From NCBI RefSeq assembly GCF_004027225.2, contig NC_044278.2, positions 56,785,743 through 56,849,742 of the forward strand: a DNA stretch of 64,000 nt, read 5' to 3'. The notes below the pieces were generated by a model that saw only the letters and a program-made list of their open reading frames with translations, ran no database searches and was not told the DNA's origin. Every line of letters begins with the position of its first letter. The stretch's first letter is position 1. The stretch is from Strigops habroptila (lineage: Eukaryota > Chordata > Aves > Psittaciformes > Psittacidae). Positions 34,701 through 46,542 of this stretch are shown here, piece by piece. The translations under genes were made by a program, and so were the position numbers.

Positions 34701-37700
34701 GTGATAGCCTGCATGGAACAGACATACAACATTGACTGAACCAGACAAGATCATCAGACAGCTTAAATCGTCCCCACAAAGAGTAGCCCAGAAGGATTTT
34801 TCTCCACTTCTCCACCTGCCACAAAATTAAACTTAATGGATTAACTGTATGAACCCAGTCACTTCCCACAATTTCACACATCACCTTTTGCAGTGGATCA
34901 GGAAAGTATCTCACACACCAGTGAGGAGCAGAAGCAACAGAATATTCTTTCCAAGTGGGGGCAAACCAAGTGATTGAGGGGGGGCAGTTGACTTCTGACA
35001 AGCTTCTGACATTATGTGATAATGGGGGAATCCTGGACTGACAGAATTATAATGTAATTAATTTATCATTGTATCATTATATATCTTTTTCTCTAGCCAC
35101 GAATTCCTATTACATATCCTTACAATGTTTTCTGTCAAAGTTCAAAAGGAAACCATACAGACTGGCCTCACTTCATGCATTTCCTCAGCATCCAGTATAT
35201 TTTCAGATCTTATCATGTAAAAAATACTTTACTTTTTTGTATTCAGACTAACCTGTGTGAGCTCATTCAGCATCTCAAGGATTCTAAGGTTTTTATTAGG
35301 AATGAGTAAGAGATGAGTTCAGAATCAAGGTCAAAAGCAGCTTCTGTTACTTCTTAAAGATTTTCTTCAGATGGATTGCATCCATTTCTTTGGAAAGTGA
35401 TGGTTCTTCTTACTTTGCCTCCAAATTGTGATCAATCTCTTTCAACAAGTTAAATTTAATACTGGAAACTATATTAGTTAGCATGTTACCTTGCCATCGC
35501 TCCCCTGCCTGTGAATGAGCTCGTATGGGACTCTGATACATGTCTTCCATCCACAGAAACAACTCTTTGCAGTTCTGAAGACACATCCTCACACAGTGAG
35601 TGGGTTCTGCAAAGGCAAATTATTATTTTTTTTAATAATTCCTTACAGCCTACAGCAGACTTCCCCCCATCCGATTCTTTCCACCTCTACATCAGGAAAC
35701 AATGCCACAAATTGTCTTCTTCCTAGTAATATGGCATACATTTGACAAACACAGAGCTAAGCCTATATTCATACTTTCCTGGAGCCATCCAACATGAAAT
35801 GAAGTCAGTGGAGGCTCAGGACAGCCATCCATTCCAGCGAGCTCATGGAGTTTATCCCCAGGGGGCTTTGAAGTGACTGCCCACTGCTTTTTTCAGTGTT
35901 GTTCTCCTAGACATATTTGGGGACTAACAGTCTGGAATTTATACCAGTGCAGTTCCTATTTGTGACTCAAAGCAAATGCACATCTCTTTTTACTTTCACT
36001 CTTGCTTGGACCGTAAGGCAACATAGTGATTTTACAGTCAGCCTCACTGCTGTTCTTACCAGCCAGCTGCACAACTGCAGGCCTAATGCTGCTCACTTCA
36101 TTAACAGAAACCTCACTTATTGCATAGCAAAACAGGCCACGGAACGTCAGGACTGCTCTGGCAGCAATGACATGAGGCACCTCAGGCTATTGCCACACAA
36201 GGAAAACACTGTAAACACCCCAGTTGCACACAACTGCATAATGATTGTAAAATTAAGCTACATGCAATGTCATGCCAACTCCTGGGAGTTCCTATCATTG
36301 TAATACTACATATTAGCACCAAAATAATTAGCATTTGAGAAAATTACATTAAATTTTAGCCTCATCTTTCAATAATGGAGTTCTGGAATTGACTTCACTG
36401 GAACCTGGACTTTATCAGGGCTCACTCTGAATTTCTGTATAAGACTCTTAGGGTTTTTTCTGCCTTTTTAATTCTTCAGTATTCATTTCTACGAAACTTC
36501 ATCACATCCATTAAGGATCACTTTTTCAGCCTTTGTAATGCAAACAAGAACTCTCACATGAGTCTGTTAATCTGTATTGCCAGGAAAACACTGACTATAA
36601 TGATACTTCGCAGTATCTTCCTAAGAACTGGCAAGAACATTTTGAATGCCCACAAAAGGATAATTAGCAGCTCAGTTTTGTATGTACTCATAGCTGAGAA
36701 ACTGACAGAGAATTAAAACTTTATTATTTCTACACAAAGAACCATGCTAAAGAAGATAAATCATCAGAGTCTCAGAATTCTCAACTTGTCAACTGTTTTC
36801 TTCTTCTCTTCTAGTAAGAAGATACCAATAGATACTGCTTAGTAGTGGTTGTTATGTTTACTCTAAATATAGGTTGTTAATTATAAGGGTCAGAAAAAAC
36901 ATAAGTGAACAATAACACTGAAAACAAAGTAAATATGGATTAAAATACTCTAGGTATCCTTTCAAGTAGAACTTAAAATACAAAAAAAGATTATCAGAAT
37001 GCATTCTTTATCAGTCTAAGAAAACTCTACACAGAGGTCAGGCCCAGGAAATCAGGCCAATCTAAAGTCTCAGAGGGAGATATATTTCAATTTTATTGGC
37101 CTGTATAAGCATACCAAAATACAATGAACAACATGCGATGTTCTATTTTGATATAACTGTGATGGTTATACTCCAAGCACGAGTTAAAAATTGCTATCCA
37201 AAACACACTGTTAAATATCCTTCTTATTTGTTTTTGCAAACTTTTGTAAAAGGAATCCCAGTCTCCTTTGTTAGTGACTGTGCTTGGGCATTGCTGACAA
37301 TAAATAAAAGGCTAAGAATTAAAAGCTCGGCTTACTTTGAGTAAATGCCCAGGAAGGCAATGCAGAATAGTGCAGAGATAGCTGGATGAGCTCTAAACAA
37401 GCTAGATCAGGTACCAAAAGTAATACTGTCCTACTAGCTTATCAGCACAGTCGGACTTGCTAAGTACATCATCTGTTAAGAGCTTTGTGTGCATGATCAT
37501 CAACTCTGTACTCCCCAGCAGTGTGGAAAGCTGTGCTCCACTGTACCTACAGAGGCTTACCATACTTTGTGAGTCTGTAACATTGAGAGTTTTACCAACT
37601 CTCTGTCCTCTTGCTAGCAGTAACTACAAAGCACTTAATGTCACCCTCTAAAACACAATGTTTTCAATCCAGGGCATGGCTTTTGGTGTCCAGAGCCAGA

Positions 37701-40700
37701 AGTAAGTTGAAGAAATGTTTTCATCTAGGTGAAAGAAAATGGCATGCTTAATGTGACCTGATATGAACACCTTCCGATCTGATCTAGAGTCCCACAAAAC
37801 CAATTACAAATTTTAAATTATTTAAATTACTCTCTGGTCAGATACACTCATGGAAAAATTTGTATTCTGTAGGAATTCTGTAATGAAATTTTTAGTCTAT
37901 ATTTCTATTTTGGTTGCTTGACTGTTTTTAAAAAAACCATTTTCTGATTATTCTCTATGTGCACCAAGCATTTCTAAAACCAGGTTTATGTTATAACTAA
38001 ATATAACAATTTGTAACTAAATTCAGGTTCATCTCATAAAAAAAGTTATATGAATAACATGTGTATACAACTTGGGAAAACCAAAATCATTTTGTGGAAA
38101 CAGTACTAAAGTGCTTGTATTTCACTTTTACAAATACAGCTTATGTATATTTGCAACAGGATCAGAAAACAATACACAAAGGACTCTGACAGGCAACTCT
38201 TAGGAAAGCACCTATCCAATATTGCACACCAATCACGAACACATTCCACTTTAATTCACACAAAGGCAAACCTAAAAGTGAATCTAAAATGAACTCTTCC
38301 TTCCGTTATTATAACTCCCTATTATAAAACTCACATATTCAGTCGTGACTTTCCTCAACCCTGTTCAGATAATACAAGAGACTTTATTTGTTAGCCAGCT
38401 TTATATTGATGCAGAGGTACATGTACAGATCTGGCTTTTGATGTAACACCCTCAGTGCATGCGGCATAGTGTTTATTTTCACAGACAGATGCATTCCCAT
38501 CTGGACTCCGTTAGCATGTTTGCCAAACAGTAACCATTGCCATTACTATCCAAGGTTGTTACACGGTCTGAAATCAACACGAGAAGAGAAAATACAGCGT
38601 GCCATGAAATACAGAGCAGGTTACAAAGCAGAAACATCAGCAGATGATTGTGTGTCCTCTGCATATGATGAAAAATATTTTATTTCCCTGGGAGTAGCAA
38701 CATCACTGTGTCTTAGAGAAAACTCTCTGATGCTGAGGTTCCTGCTCCATGCCTCTTCAGCTCTCCAAAGCCCAATTTATTCCTATGCTTTCAAGGTACC
38801 TAGGAGTAAGCTCTGGGAGGGATATTTACACCAGCACCTACCCTGTACCCATCCCTTGCCTTGCCTTATTTTAGCTCTAGAAACACTAGAAGACCATTTT
38901 TGCCTAAAATGCATGTAAATAATCCAGAATTTTCATTTAGTAGTAATTGCTTTGAAGTTCTGATCAGTTAAACAGGAAATGCTGAAGACCTTTTGAATAA
39001 CAACTATGAGCCAGAAGTGCAGGATTTGACTCCAGATGGCAGTGACCTAAATTGGGGTGTCTAATATGAGCTGAGCATCTAAGTTCCCATTACGGTCAAT
39101 TGCCATCTTAGACCTTGAGCCAGTTGCCTCAATATAGGTGTCTAGTACCATTTGGAATACCTCAAAATACTTTATCTGACCCCTCCAGAGCACACTGGTC
39201 TCACACCATATCCACTAGCCCTAGCTAAATGCTTCCGGTGTCGTATATCAAATAGCTTTAGATGCCTATTTCAGGCAACTAAATACCTCTCATAATCAAC
39301 AGAGCCAAACGAGCCTGAAGAGCTATTGAGCTTCAGGGTAAGCTGCACAGTTCCCCAGGAGCCACTATTCGTACTGACTACACCTCCACTGATGACAGTA
39401 GGAACTTAGACACCTGCTCACACAAAGAAACTGAAATCCAGATGTCTACATGGTACAGCTGAATCCTACTTCCAACTTTTAGATAGACAACCCGTGTCTA
39501 CAAGCTAATGTGCTGCCTGTCCTATTAGAGCTGCTGCTATACAGAGGCTGGATTTTAAAAATGAAGACTCATATGATATCTTTTGTTATGTTGCATTTTG
39601 TTTTAACAAAATGGACCAACTTACACTACACTGTAAGAATATGGGCTTGTGAATCACCTACTCCAGCATAATTGAGAATGACAGTTTAAAGAACACTAGT
39701 AACTTTCTGTTAACTGTTGCAGTGAATGCTTTTTCTTGATAATACTTCATTCCACAGAAGAAAAGCTCTTAAGCATATCCTTAGCATTAAGCATAAATTT
39801 AACATCCACTGGCTTTAATGAGAAATAAGTAGTGTGCTTAATTGCTTTGTTGAACTATAGCCAAAAGGAGTTGGAGGAAGATAAAGGCAAAGGAGAAATC
39901 CTGCTACTCTAGCAAACCTGTTTTCTGGGTTCTTTTTCCCAATGTCCATAGTTGTATATTTTGTTACAAGCTAAAAAAGGGCTAAAATTCTGGCTGTGAT
40001 CTATCTTTTGGTACAGACATATTCTAAAACAAATCTAAATTAAAAAGATGTGCATCAAAATTCTTTGAGTGGTATTAAAAAGGTATTGTATATACTTACT
40101 AGCCATCACTTCAGCAATACAAAAACCTTACATATCTCTTTTACAGAGTAAGATTGTAGCTTTTTACTCATCTATGAACTGTAATTGATACTGCTAACAG
40201 CAAACTTTCTTTTAAATAAATGACTCTTCAAGACCATCATCATGATGATAAAGTGTGATTCATATTTCAGTCCTTCTATCTGTCATAAGCAAATCATTGC
40301 CTCTGAAACTGCAGATGACTGCAGTGATTTAATTCTACATTTAAACCTTTATTACCACACTCTCACATCCCTGACAGTAATTTCATTCTGTGAGCTGCTA
40401 ATCACTTGTATCCTCTACAAAAAAAAGATACTGAAAAAAGGATACGAAGAGGCTGTATTAACATTTTGATCTGCTTTTTCCTGTTCCTGAGATATGACTG
40501 TAAACAGATACAAAGGGACACAGCTCCTAAAAATCTCCCTAAGGAGACCATGGGGTGGTATAACTAACTCAAGCAAGCCACCCTGTGCAAGATAGAAGCA
40601 TTTTCACTAGTGTAGGTACACCTACATGACAGAAGCTACCATGTAAGCAAAGCAGAAAGGAAAAAAGGACCTTAAACAAGGGAACTTCAACAGGGGGATT

Positions 40701-41896
40701 TCAGGTTAGATATAAGGAAGAAGTTCTTCCCTGTGAGGGTGGTGAGGTACTGGAAGAGGTTGCCCAAAAAACTGGTAAATGCTCCATCCCTGGCAGTGTT
40801 CAAGGCCAGGCTGGACAGAGCCTTGGGCGACATGATCTAGTGTAAGGTGTCCCTGCCCATGGCAGGGGGGTGGAATTGGATGATCTTAAGGTCCTTTCCA
40901 ACCCAAAGCATTCTACGATTCTATGATTCTATGACCAATTCAAACAGGACAAGGATCCCACCCATATTATATGCTAGGGGCATGCAATCCAAAATTATCA
41001 TAACGCAGGAACTCAGGTAGTCCTATCAATCCAGTGGGATTGTGAGTGCTTTAGTCTGGGTACACATTTGAACAGCAAGAGACAGTCTGACGAGGTCCAC
41101 ATAGCAGAGGTGGTTGACCGAAGCCAAAAGCAGAACACTTTTTCCAGTCTGTACAGGTGCTGTACACTTTCCTGCAGGTTCAACAAGGTTTGCCTAGACT
41201 AGGCAAACGACTGGTACTATGTAAAATCTAACTGCAAGCTCAGTAGCACATCTTAAACAGTCACTTTAAAACTATCAAAATAGAGAAAGATGAATGTAAA
41301 AGAACTGTTACAGTTCCACCATACAGAGAGACATTGTTATTCTTTATACACCACAAATGTTCCCTGTCACAGGAATAAGGCAAATTGTAGAGGCTACCTT
41401 TGAAAAAAAAACCCAAACAACTTCTCAAGGCTTTTCACTGCATTGCACTGGGAGGATCCTTTCTTCTCCAAATCCCACAGAACGTCTGTGGGGAAGCACA
41501 CACCCTGCTATTGGCATGGTGACTTGAGAAAGAGTTTTCTCCTTAATGAGTTGGTGTAATTTCCAACGCTGTGAAAATGGCCTTTATTCCTGAGGTAATA
41601 CAGATCCCAAAACTGGAAGTCATGACAACCTTCCCATTGCTGTCCCTTTTCTACTTTGGATATACATTGTTAAGTCAGTTAAGTGCACTGGGTCAACAAT
41701 ATCATGATGTAACACTCCCACAATGCAGAGCTAGTGCAGCACCACAAACTATGCAGCAATCTGTTCTCTTGACTTTGACGAAAGGAATATATTACCTGAT
41801 GCAGCCGTTTTCAATCCTGTCAATATCATCATCAGTAGTTCTGACAGACAGTCTGTGCATACCAGGGTAGGAGTGCTGGGTGTTGATTTTTGCCAT
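21303..41896 (-). CDS. CNGA3: CNGA3, cone photoreceptor cGMP-gated cation channel alpha subunit (complete coding region)
   Basis: Complement join of 41896-41796, 35606-35490, 34708-34529, 32943-32890, 30065-29910, 27218-27111, 26237-26131 and 22711-21303: 2232 nt, 743 codons plus TAA, with all junctions GT-AG and in phase. The protein forms the cone outer-segment channel with CNGB3, opened by cGMP. Visible parts: cytosolic N-terminus (1-about 205) with the basic/aromatic stretch [16 protein letters not shown]; a Lys/Glu-rich block (about 151-203); S1 from about 216; charged S4 (about 324-345); pore with the filter TIGE (Glu418); N-glycosylation site NVS at about 389; C-linker; cyclic-nucleotide-binding domain (about 550-650) with YFGEIS and the ligand-contacting RRTA; and a C-terminal coiled coil (about 676-720). 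MAKINTQ at the start and the sequence after S1 match vertebrate CNGA3 closely. The length is near that of the chicken cone channel. It is convergent with UBE3A. Confidence 0.97.
22712..26130 (-). other. CNGA3: CNGA3 intron 7
   Basis: 3.4 kb intron with no further exon recognised. A tiny CR1 terminal-repeat piece lies at 25233-25253, and an A-rich stretch near 24901-24940. Confidence 0.85.
25233..25253 (-). repeat. CR1 terminal-repeat scrap
   Basis: A 'tcatagaatcatagaatc' pair of 8-base units typical of the CR1 3' terminus, with nothing of the element body recognisable beyond it. Confidence 0.5.
26131..26237 (-). CDS. CNGA3: CNGA3 coding exon 7, S1-S2 loop and S2
   Basis: Acceptor gtttctttag, then [15 protein letters not shown] to DMFVRFRT and one base of a split Gly before gtgagt (107 nt). 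It encodes the extracellular S1-S2 loop and helix S2. Confidence 0.96.
27111..27218 (-). CDS. CNGA3: CNGA3 coding exon 6, transmembrane segment S1
   Basis: Acceptor ctttccag, then the split Glu and [20 protein letters not shown] to [10 protein letters not shown] with a split Arg before gtatgg (108 nt). The FVIDPSSN motif and the Trp/Tyr-rich S1 helix are typical of CNG alpha subunits. Confidence 0.96.
27219..29909 (-). other. CNGA3: CNGA3 intron 5
   Basis: 2.7 kb intron holding the CR1 element at about 28256-28782. Otherwise unremarkable AT-rich sequence. Confidence 0.85.
28256..28782 (-). mobile_element. CR1 LINE, 5'-truncated, with C-terminal ORF2 (reverse transcriptase protein) remnant
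   Basis: The longest CR1 in the window, starting with the antisense 'tcatagattcatagatt' terminal repeat. Its - strand keeps an open frame (about 28348-28701) with the typical CR1 ORF2 end: [20 protein letters not shown], then [25 protein letters not shown]. It lies in CNGA3 intron 5 in the same orientation as the gene. The reverse transcriptase core is absent, so it is dead. Confidence 0.93.
29910..30065 (-). CDS. CNGA3: CNGA3 coding exon 5, Lys/Glu tandem-repeat exon
   Basis: Acceptor ttgtacag and donor gtaagt bound 156 nt in the same phase as its neighbours. The product is a block of KKEE units with single V and Q interruptions, ending [10 protein letters not shown]. In mammals the corresponding region is a much shorter Lys/Glu stretch (EEEKKTKKKD). 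It lies just before S1 in the cytosol. The DNA is a purine/pyrimidine tract with units of about 12 and 24 bases, so the length may vary between individuals and species. Confidence 0.88.
29941..30040. repeat. Homopyrimidine/homopurine minisatellite within CNGA3 exon 5
   Basis: The + strand is only C and T from 29941 to 30006, then one G, then C/T again to 30040. It is built of ttttcctcttt-like units. The pattern is a mirror-repeat-rich tract, and it codes for the KKEE block on the - strand. Confidence 0.9.
30066..32889 (-). other. CNGA3: CNGA3 intron 4
   Basis: 2.8 kb AT-rich intron. No repeats or exons were recognised. Confidence 0.8.
32890..32943 (-). CDS. CNGA3: CNGA3 coding exon 4 (54 nt)
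   Basis: Acceptor ttgctgcag; it encodes the split Ser plus [17 protein letters not shown] and two bases (GA) before gtaagt. It aligns with human SAWPLAKCNTNTSNNTEE (from memory), so the placement is firm despite its small size. Confidence 0.92.
32944..34528 (-). other. CNGA3: CNGA3 intron 3
   Basis: 1.6 kb intron. It contains an unexplained open stretch at 34229-34444 and an AT-rich imperfect repeat around 33975-34030. Confidence 0.8.
34229..34444 (-). other. Unexplained open reading frame, possible exon or retrocopy fragment
   Basis: Seventy-one codons without a stop, bounded by TAA upstream (34445-34447) and TAG at 34231-34229. It includes [16 protein letters not shown], then [13 protein letters not shown] and [15 protein letters not shown]. 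The composition looks protein-like. An acceptor-like ttttaag stands at its 5' edge, but its phase does not fit CNGA3 exon 3, whose join would give an early stop. I do not recognise the family. Chance is possible. Confidence 0.25.
34529..34708 (-). CDS. CNGA3: CNGA3 coding exon 3, basic/aromatic N-terminal segment
   Basis: Acceptor ttccatgcag; it encodes [20 protein letters not shown] through [13 protein letters not shown] to RERPGGVN and two bases of a split Ser before gtaaga (180 nt). The [16 protein letters not shown] stretch corresponds to the conserved RRWAARHVHH region. The equivalent site binds calmodulin in the olfactory paralogue. Confidence 0.94.
34709..35489 (-). other. CNGA3: CNGA3 intron 2
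   Basis: 0.8 kb intron. The - strand frame runs open from exon 3 into it for about 290 bases, without an exon of known type. Confidence 0.85.
35490..35606 (-). CDS. CNGA3: CNGA3 coding exon 2, cytosolic N-terminus
   Basis: Acceptor tttgcag, then A completing Arg, then [16 protein letters not shown] to [10 protein letters not shown] and a split Arg before gtaaca. It has 117 nt and is frame-neutral if skipped. It aligns with the Ser/Glu-rich N-terminal exon of mammalian CNGA3. Confidence 0.9.
35607..41795 (-). other. CNGA3: CNGA3 intron 1
   Basis: 6.2 kb intron, largely AT-rich. It carries one CR1 fragment (40690-40934) in antisense orientation to the gene. No other exon was recognised. Confidence 0.85.
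40690..40934 (+). repeat. CR1 LINE 3' end fragment
   Basis: Sense CR1 3' end: 'gttagatataaggaagaag', 'ctggcagtgttcaaggcc', then 'ggtgtccctgcccatggcag', ending in 'attctatgattctatga' 8-base terminal repeats. Confidence 0.92.
41796..41896 (-). CDS. CNGA3: CNGA3 coding exon 1 (start codon)
   Basis: ATG at 41896-41894 begins [14 protein letters not shown], matching the conserved MAKINTQ start of vertebrate CNGA3. The exon ends GGC TGC ATC AG before gtaata, leaving two bases of a split Arg. It encodes 33 residues plus the split codon. Confidence 0.93.
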
Positions 41897-41927
41897 TTTG
41901 CTTTACATATCAACATCCAAATGACAG
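41897..41927 (-). other. CNGA3: CNGA3 5'UTR part of the first coding exon
   Basis: On the - strand a pyrimidine-rich tract ending ctgtttcag stops at 41928, 31 bases before the ATG. The coding exon therefore probably starts with a short UTR and has at least one non-coding exon further right. Confidence 0.65.
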
Positions 41928-44900
41928 CTGAAACAGGGAAGAAAAAAACCACCATTTTGTGAAGGCCGCAAAAGAGATGTGCTCAGTACTTTCAAAGAGC
42001 AATTTATTAAAACAATGGAACAGCAAAAAGCAATTTCAAGCATTTGAAGAATAGGCAGTGATATTTACGCGCACAGTATGACACCTGCTCCTTGATTCAT
42101 TTGCACTAGTCAGAAAAAAGTGCTAGTAAAAGTATGACAAAATTCATCATGACCAAAGAAAAGGGTTACATGATGCTGTATTATTTTCAGTCTCCAAGCT
42201 TTCTGAACACCTACACTGTCATATCTATTATCCATAGTGCAATTGCATTTAAAATCTCATTAAATGAAGGTTACAGTTAGAAAGCCAACCAAAAAAAGTT
42301 AGGTAATACATTTGCTAGGACAACCCATTCCACTTTAAGTTGATCTCCTTTGTGCTAATTTTATCTATTTTATGATTCATTTTTTTATTCCAAAAATGCA
42401 TATTAACTAAGCAGATAATTAATGAAATGTATCCCTCAGCTTAATATATGCCACTGATGAATTCTGTATTATCTAAACTCTGCACAAAACACATACTAGG
42501 GTTTTATTCCCATTTATTTTCCCATTATGTCCTTTTTACGACGCTGCTTAAAGACAAGCTCTGTTAAGTTATTTAGTAGCCCATCTCCTACAAGATTTAG
42601 GAAACTGACCTAAATTCCTTTCCAGATTTGGTCTTCAATGCCTTACCAAATTCATATCTATCATCTGCACCATTCATATCTATCACCTATCAAAACAGGT
42701 TTTAAGACTCAAGACAAGTGTCTTAAAAACAAGAGACTGAAAGACTTTCAGTGAAAGCTTTGAATTTTGAAAAATGATTTTAGGTTTTGAAACTCCATTC
42801 AGGAATCTTTTTTGTTTGACATATGACTAGAATGAAATTCTCTTGGATCATCCAATGACCTCAGACCATCTGCTGTCCTGTTCTCACCTGTAATCCTCTG
42901 TCTCACTGACCATACAACATTCCTCATTAGCAGCAAGTGAAATGTAGATCTTACAGAAGTTAACATTCTGCTCTGAATTACTTCTGAAGCAAAGCTCACA
43001 ACCCATGATTATGTTATGTCATGCACCCAGTTTCTTAAAAAACACATACCTGACTTACGCTCCACTCAACTCCCAGAGAACTAAAGGGAATCATATACAA
43101 CTTTTAAAATTATTTAATATATATCAAAATAGAAAATAGATTAACTTTTTTTTTAATCCAGAAAAAATTAAATTAGTCTAGAAATAGTCCTTAGGCATTT
43201 AACACCTGAATATCTGATTAGTATTTCCCATTACTAATTTTGCCTCAGTGTAGGCCAATTGCTGTAGAACTACGTCTCACCTTAAGCGGAGCCCTGTACA
43301 TACTAGTTAACTTATGTATTACTGGAGAAAAAGTGGGCATTTCTATTACTCATTGACATAAAAAACCAAAGAGAGATCTTTCAAACAGCCCTCAGATTTG
43401 AGTGTTTACTCAGAACAATTAATTCCTAAAGTGCAGATGACATGCTAAAAACATAACTAAAAATATAACTACATATAAAATGTATAAAAATGTTAACTGG
43501 AGAAGTTTGTCTGTTCAAAAAACATCTGCCAAATTATTTATACATATGTTAATGTATATCCGTTATAAATATCAGTGAACATGTCTTTTAAAATTATTCA
43601 GCCTTTGAGAGACAAACATTCCTATTAATAAATTACCCAGTCAAATGAATAGGTTTCAAAATAGGTATGTGCCAAAGGTATGTCATCTCTAGGAAAATTT
43701 TCATAAATTCTTTTTTGTTATATTTGGTTATTAATTAGTTATATTTAGTAATATTAGTTTTTATTACTGCTTCTACTATGTACAGAATTGTGCTTCTACA
43801 CATACCGTAACACAGAATTAGACAGATGACACACAATAGTGCTTGGTCAATTAGGACATTTATTTGCTGTAACAGACAGTATTAAGGTAACTCCTGTTTC
43901 TCATATATTAATTTGAACATAATTCAAGGTAAAAAGAAAACACGGTTTTCCTTCTGTTACTGATTTCTCCAAAGTTCAGCTTAACGAAATCTGCAAAAGT
44001 AGCTTACAGTTTACACTCTGTCTCTCTGCCCACGTTCCAAGACTTGAACTGACAACAGAACTACAAGCAGCTAGGGTGTCACAGAGGCTTGGTTTAAAAA
44101 GAAGAGCAGCATGCTTCTTGCTGACAAACTGTTATGCGTATACAGAAAGCAAGGCACAGTAGCCAATTGCTCCTTCCTACTGATTGTTGGTTTTGCTGCT
44201 TGTTTCATTTCCACTGCTTTAAGCTATACTAAGTGTCACAAAAGATAACTTCTAAGAGTATAAGGGCATAAGCTGCTTGGATTTTACTGCTCTGTATAGA
44301 ACCTGCTCTCCTTTAAAGCTCAACAAAGTAATTTTATTGGGTTTTCCATAATCATAATACAAGTTTCTATCACACTGCAGGAGGGAGAGAGGAGTTGTCA
44401 CTCTTCCACTGAACAGTGTCATGTATTCCCCATGCACCCGCATTAAACTTCCACATTATCCTTGTTCAAGGTTTTAAAAGCTTGATGGTGGACAACGAAG
44501 AATGATTCATAAGATAACTAACAAAGCATTAACTTTTTCCTAAGTATGTATTTCCAGCACAGAGTTAGTACTGAGTTAAGATGTTGAGTAGTTCTGCCAT
44601 CTAACACAACAATAACTCTGTCATTAGTTCCGGTGATTCACAATCAGGTTGATGTCTACCTACTGCAGTTCTTAGAAAAGGGTCACCTGGTTTATAATCT
44701 CCAACAAAATAAATCACTGTTCAAAAAATAAAAGTTTGAGATAATAAAAACCTTCTGAAATCTAGGGGTTATATAGATAACTAGCTACTAACAACATGTA
44801 TTATCTCTCTGAAAAGACACATTGCTTCTGAATGTGGAGAGTAATGAATGATGCCTTTCCATATTTCAAACGCTGTAGGTGTGACACATGGATTTCCAGG

Positions 44901-45183
44901 CCTGTCAGTTTTCCATCCATTTCTGAAAGTTTGTTTAAAAAACATGAAGTATGGTATTTCTTTAAACTTCAAACTGAAATAGTTTCTCCCGATGCTACTG
45001 ATTTCCTGAAATTAGATATTACTAGTCTGGAATTAGACACTACTAACAGATACTAGAATTAGATATTCCTGATCTCCTGGAATGGTTTGAGTATGCCACT
45101 GGAGCACTGAATACAGGGAATAGTTGTAAACCTTACGTAGATTTCCAAAAGCTATGCCACTAAAGAAACAAACCAAGTCATAC

Positions 45184-45200
45184 GATATGATATGATATGA
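45184..45200. repeat. (GATAT)n short tandem repeat
   Basis: Just over three copies of the pentamer. Confidence 0.85.
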
Positions 45201-46542
45201 AACCAAACACTAACTTGGATAAAAATCTAGCTTCTTAGAAGACGGAAAGCAAGAATGGGATTAAACTTTTACCACTACAGAAGTAGAAGAACAATATTGC
45301 TCAGGGTTCCATTAATGATGGTGACAAAAAGAAAGAGCAGTGAAACAAGATCTCAGTATGGCAAAAGTACTATGGGCAGGAGAAATAAAAAGAGTGCAAG
45401 GAACTTCAGGGTGACCCCCATCAACTAGATCAATCTCTCAGTTTGGCAGCAATGTAAGCAAATGGAAATCAGTGAATACAGGTGAAAAACATGTTACCTA
45501 CTGCCTTATATTCTTCCAAATGAACCATTTGAAGCTGTCAGAAAGGGAACCTGAACACTATGTATGTACAGCTCAGTGAAGGGTAAGCTTGCTGGCATAA
45601 TAGCTAACAATGTATGCATGGAAAGTGGTAATGACACAGAGAACTCTAAAACTGCTCCATGAAACAACACTGAAAAATTATCTAAAACACTATTAGTCAT
45701 TCTCTTAAACAGAAAGATACTGCAGAATAAAAGCATAAAAAGAACGATTAAGGACATAGAAAATGGGGCTTGCCCACCCTAGAAAGGCAAAGAATAAGAA
45801 GCTATACAATAAAAATATGGAGGCAAAAGTTGTGCTCATTTCAGAGCCCTTACAATTATTTCAGCTCAAAATCCAAATTCAATATACAGTGTGGTCTGAA
45901 CCCTTGCTCTGCACTAGACTGGAGGAAAGGAGGATGTAAAAATCTCACAGAAACACAACTCTACTATTAGCAATAAAATACATTAATATATTTTTGGAAG
46001 GAGGTAGGGAGAGTAGATGAAGGTTCATTATTAAATTGTGCTGTGTATGCCCACCTGTGGTAGAGACAGAACACAGGACTGGTGGAAATAAATAAAGCAG
46101 TAATTTGGGTACAGTGAAGGTGGTTAGACATTCTGAACATGGTTTGGCCCCGCATGAAGCACACAGAATTCTGACAAATTACTGGCTATCTGATACAAGA
46201 GAAATATTTGTTCCTCCTAGGCCTCCAAGATTCCTAATGATAAATGTGTTTCCTGGTCTAGTGAGGAGATTAGCATTTCAAAACCAGATCCAAAATCTGG
46301 CAAGCAATTGACTAAGGAGCAGCCTAAAAAAAGCATGGGGCTGGCTATCACGAGTCAACCAGCAGGAAAGTGCTGCAGAGGCACAAGTCTCCCAAAAAGT
46401 CTTTGCAGGGCCACAAAGAAACAGCTCCAGCTAACTGGGATCTAGAATTCTAAAACTGGTACTGAAAGCTGATGCTCAGAAAACAGTTTTAAGAACTGGG
46501 TAGAGCTCAGCTTTGTATTTAAACACATAGTTATTACAGTAG

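Noticed and set aside
34709..35001. Upstream extension of the exon 3 reading frame as extra CNGA3 coding sequence
   Set aside because: A good acceptor at 34709-34710 and alignment to RLSR of CNGA3 place the exon start at 34708. The open frame beyond it is intron, and exon 2 is found separately at 35490-35606.
38469..38918. 149-codon + strand ORF in CNGA3 intron 1
   Set aside because: Unrecognisable composition, no splice or start context, antisense inside an intron. Most likely chance.
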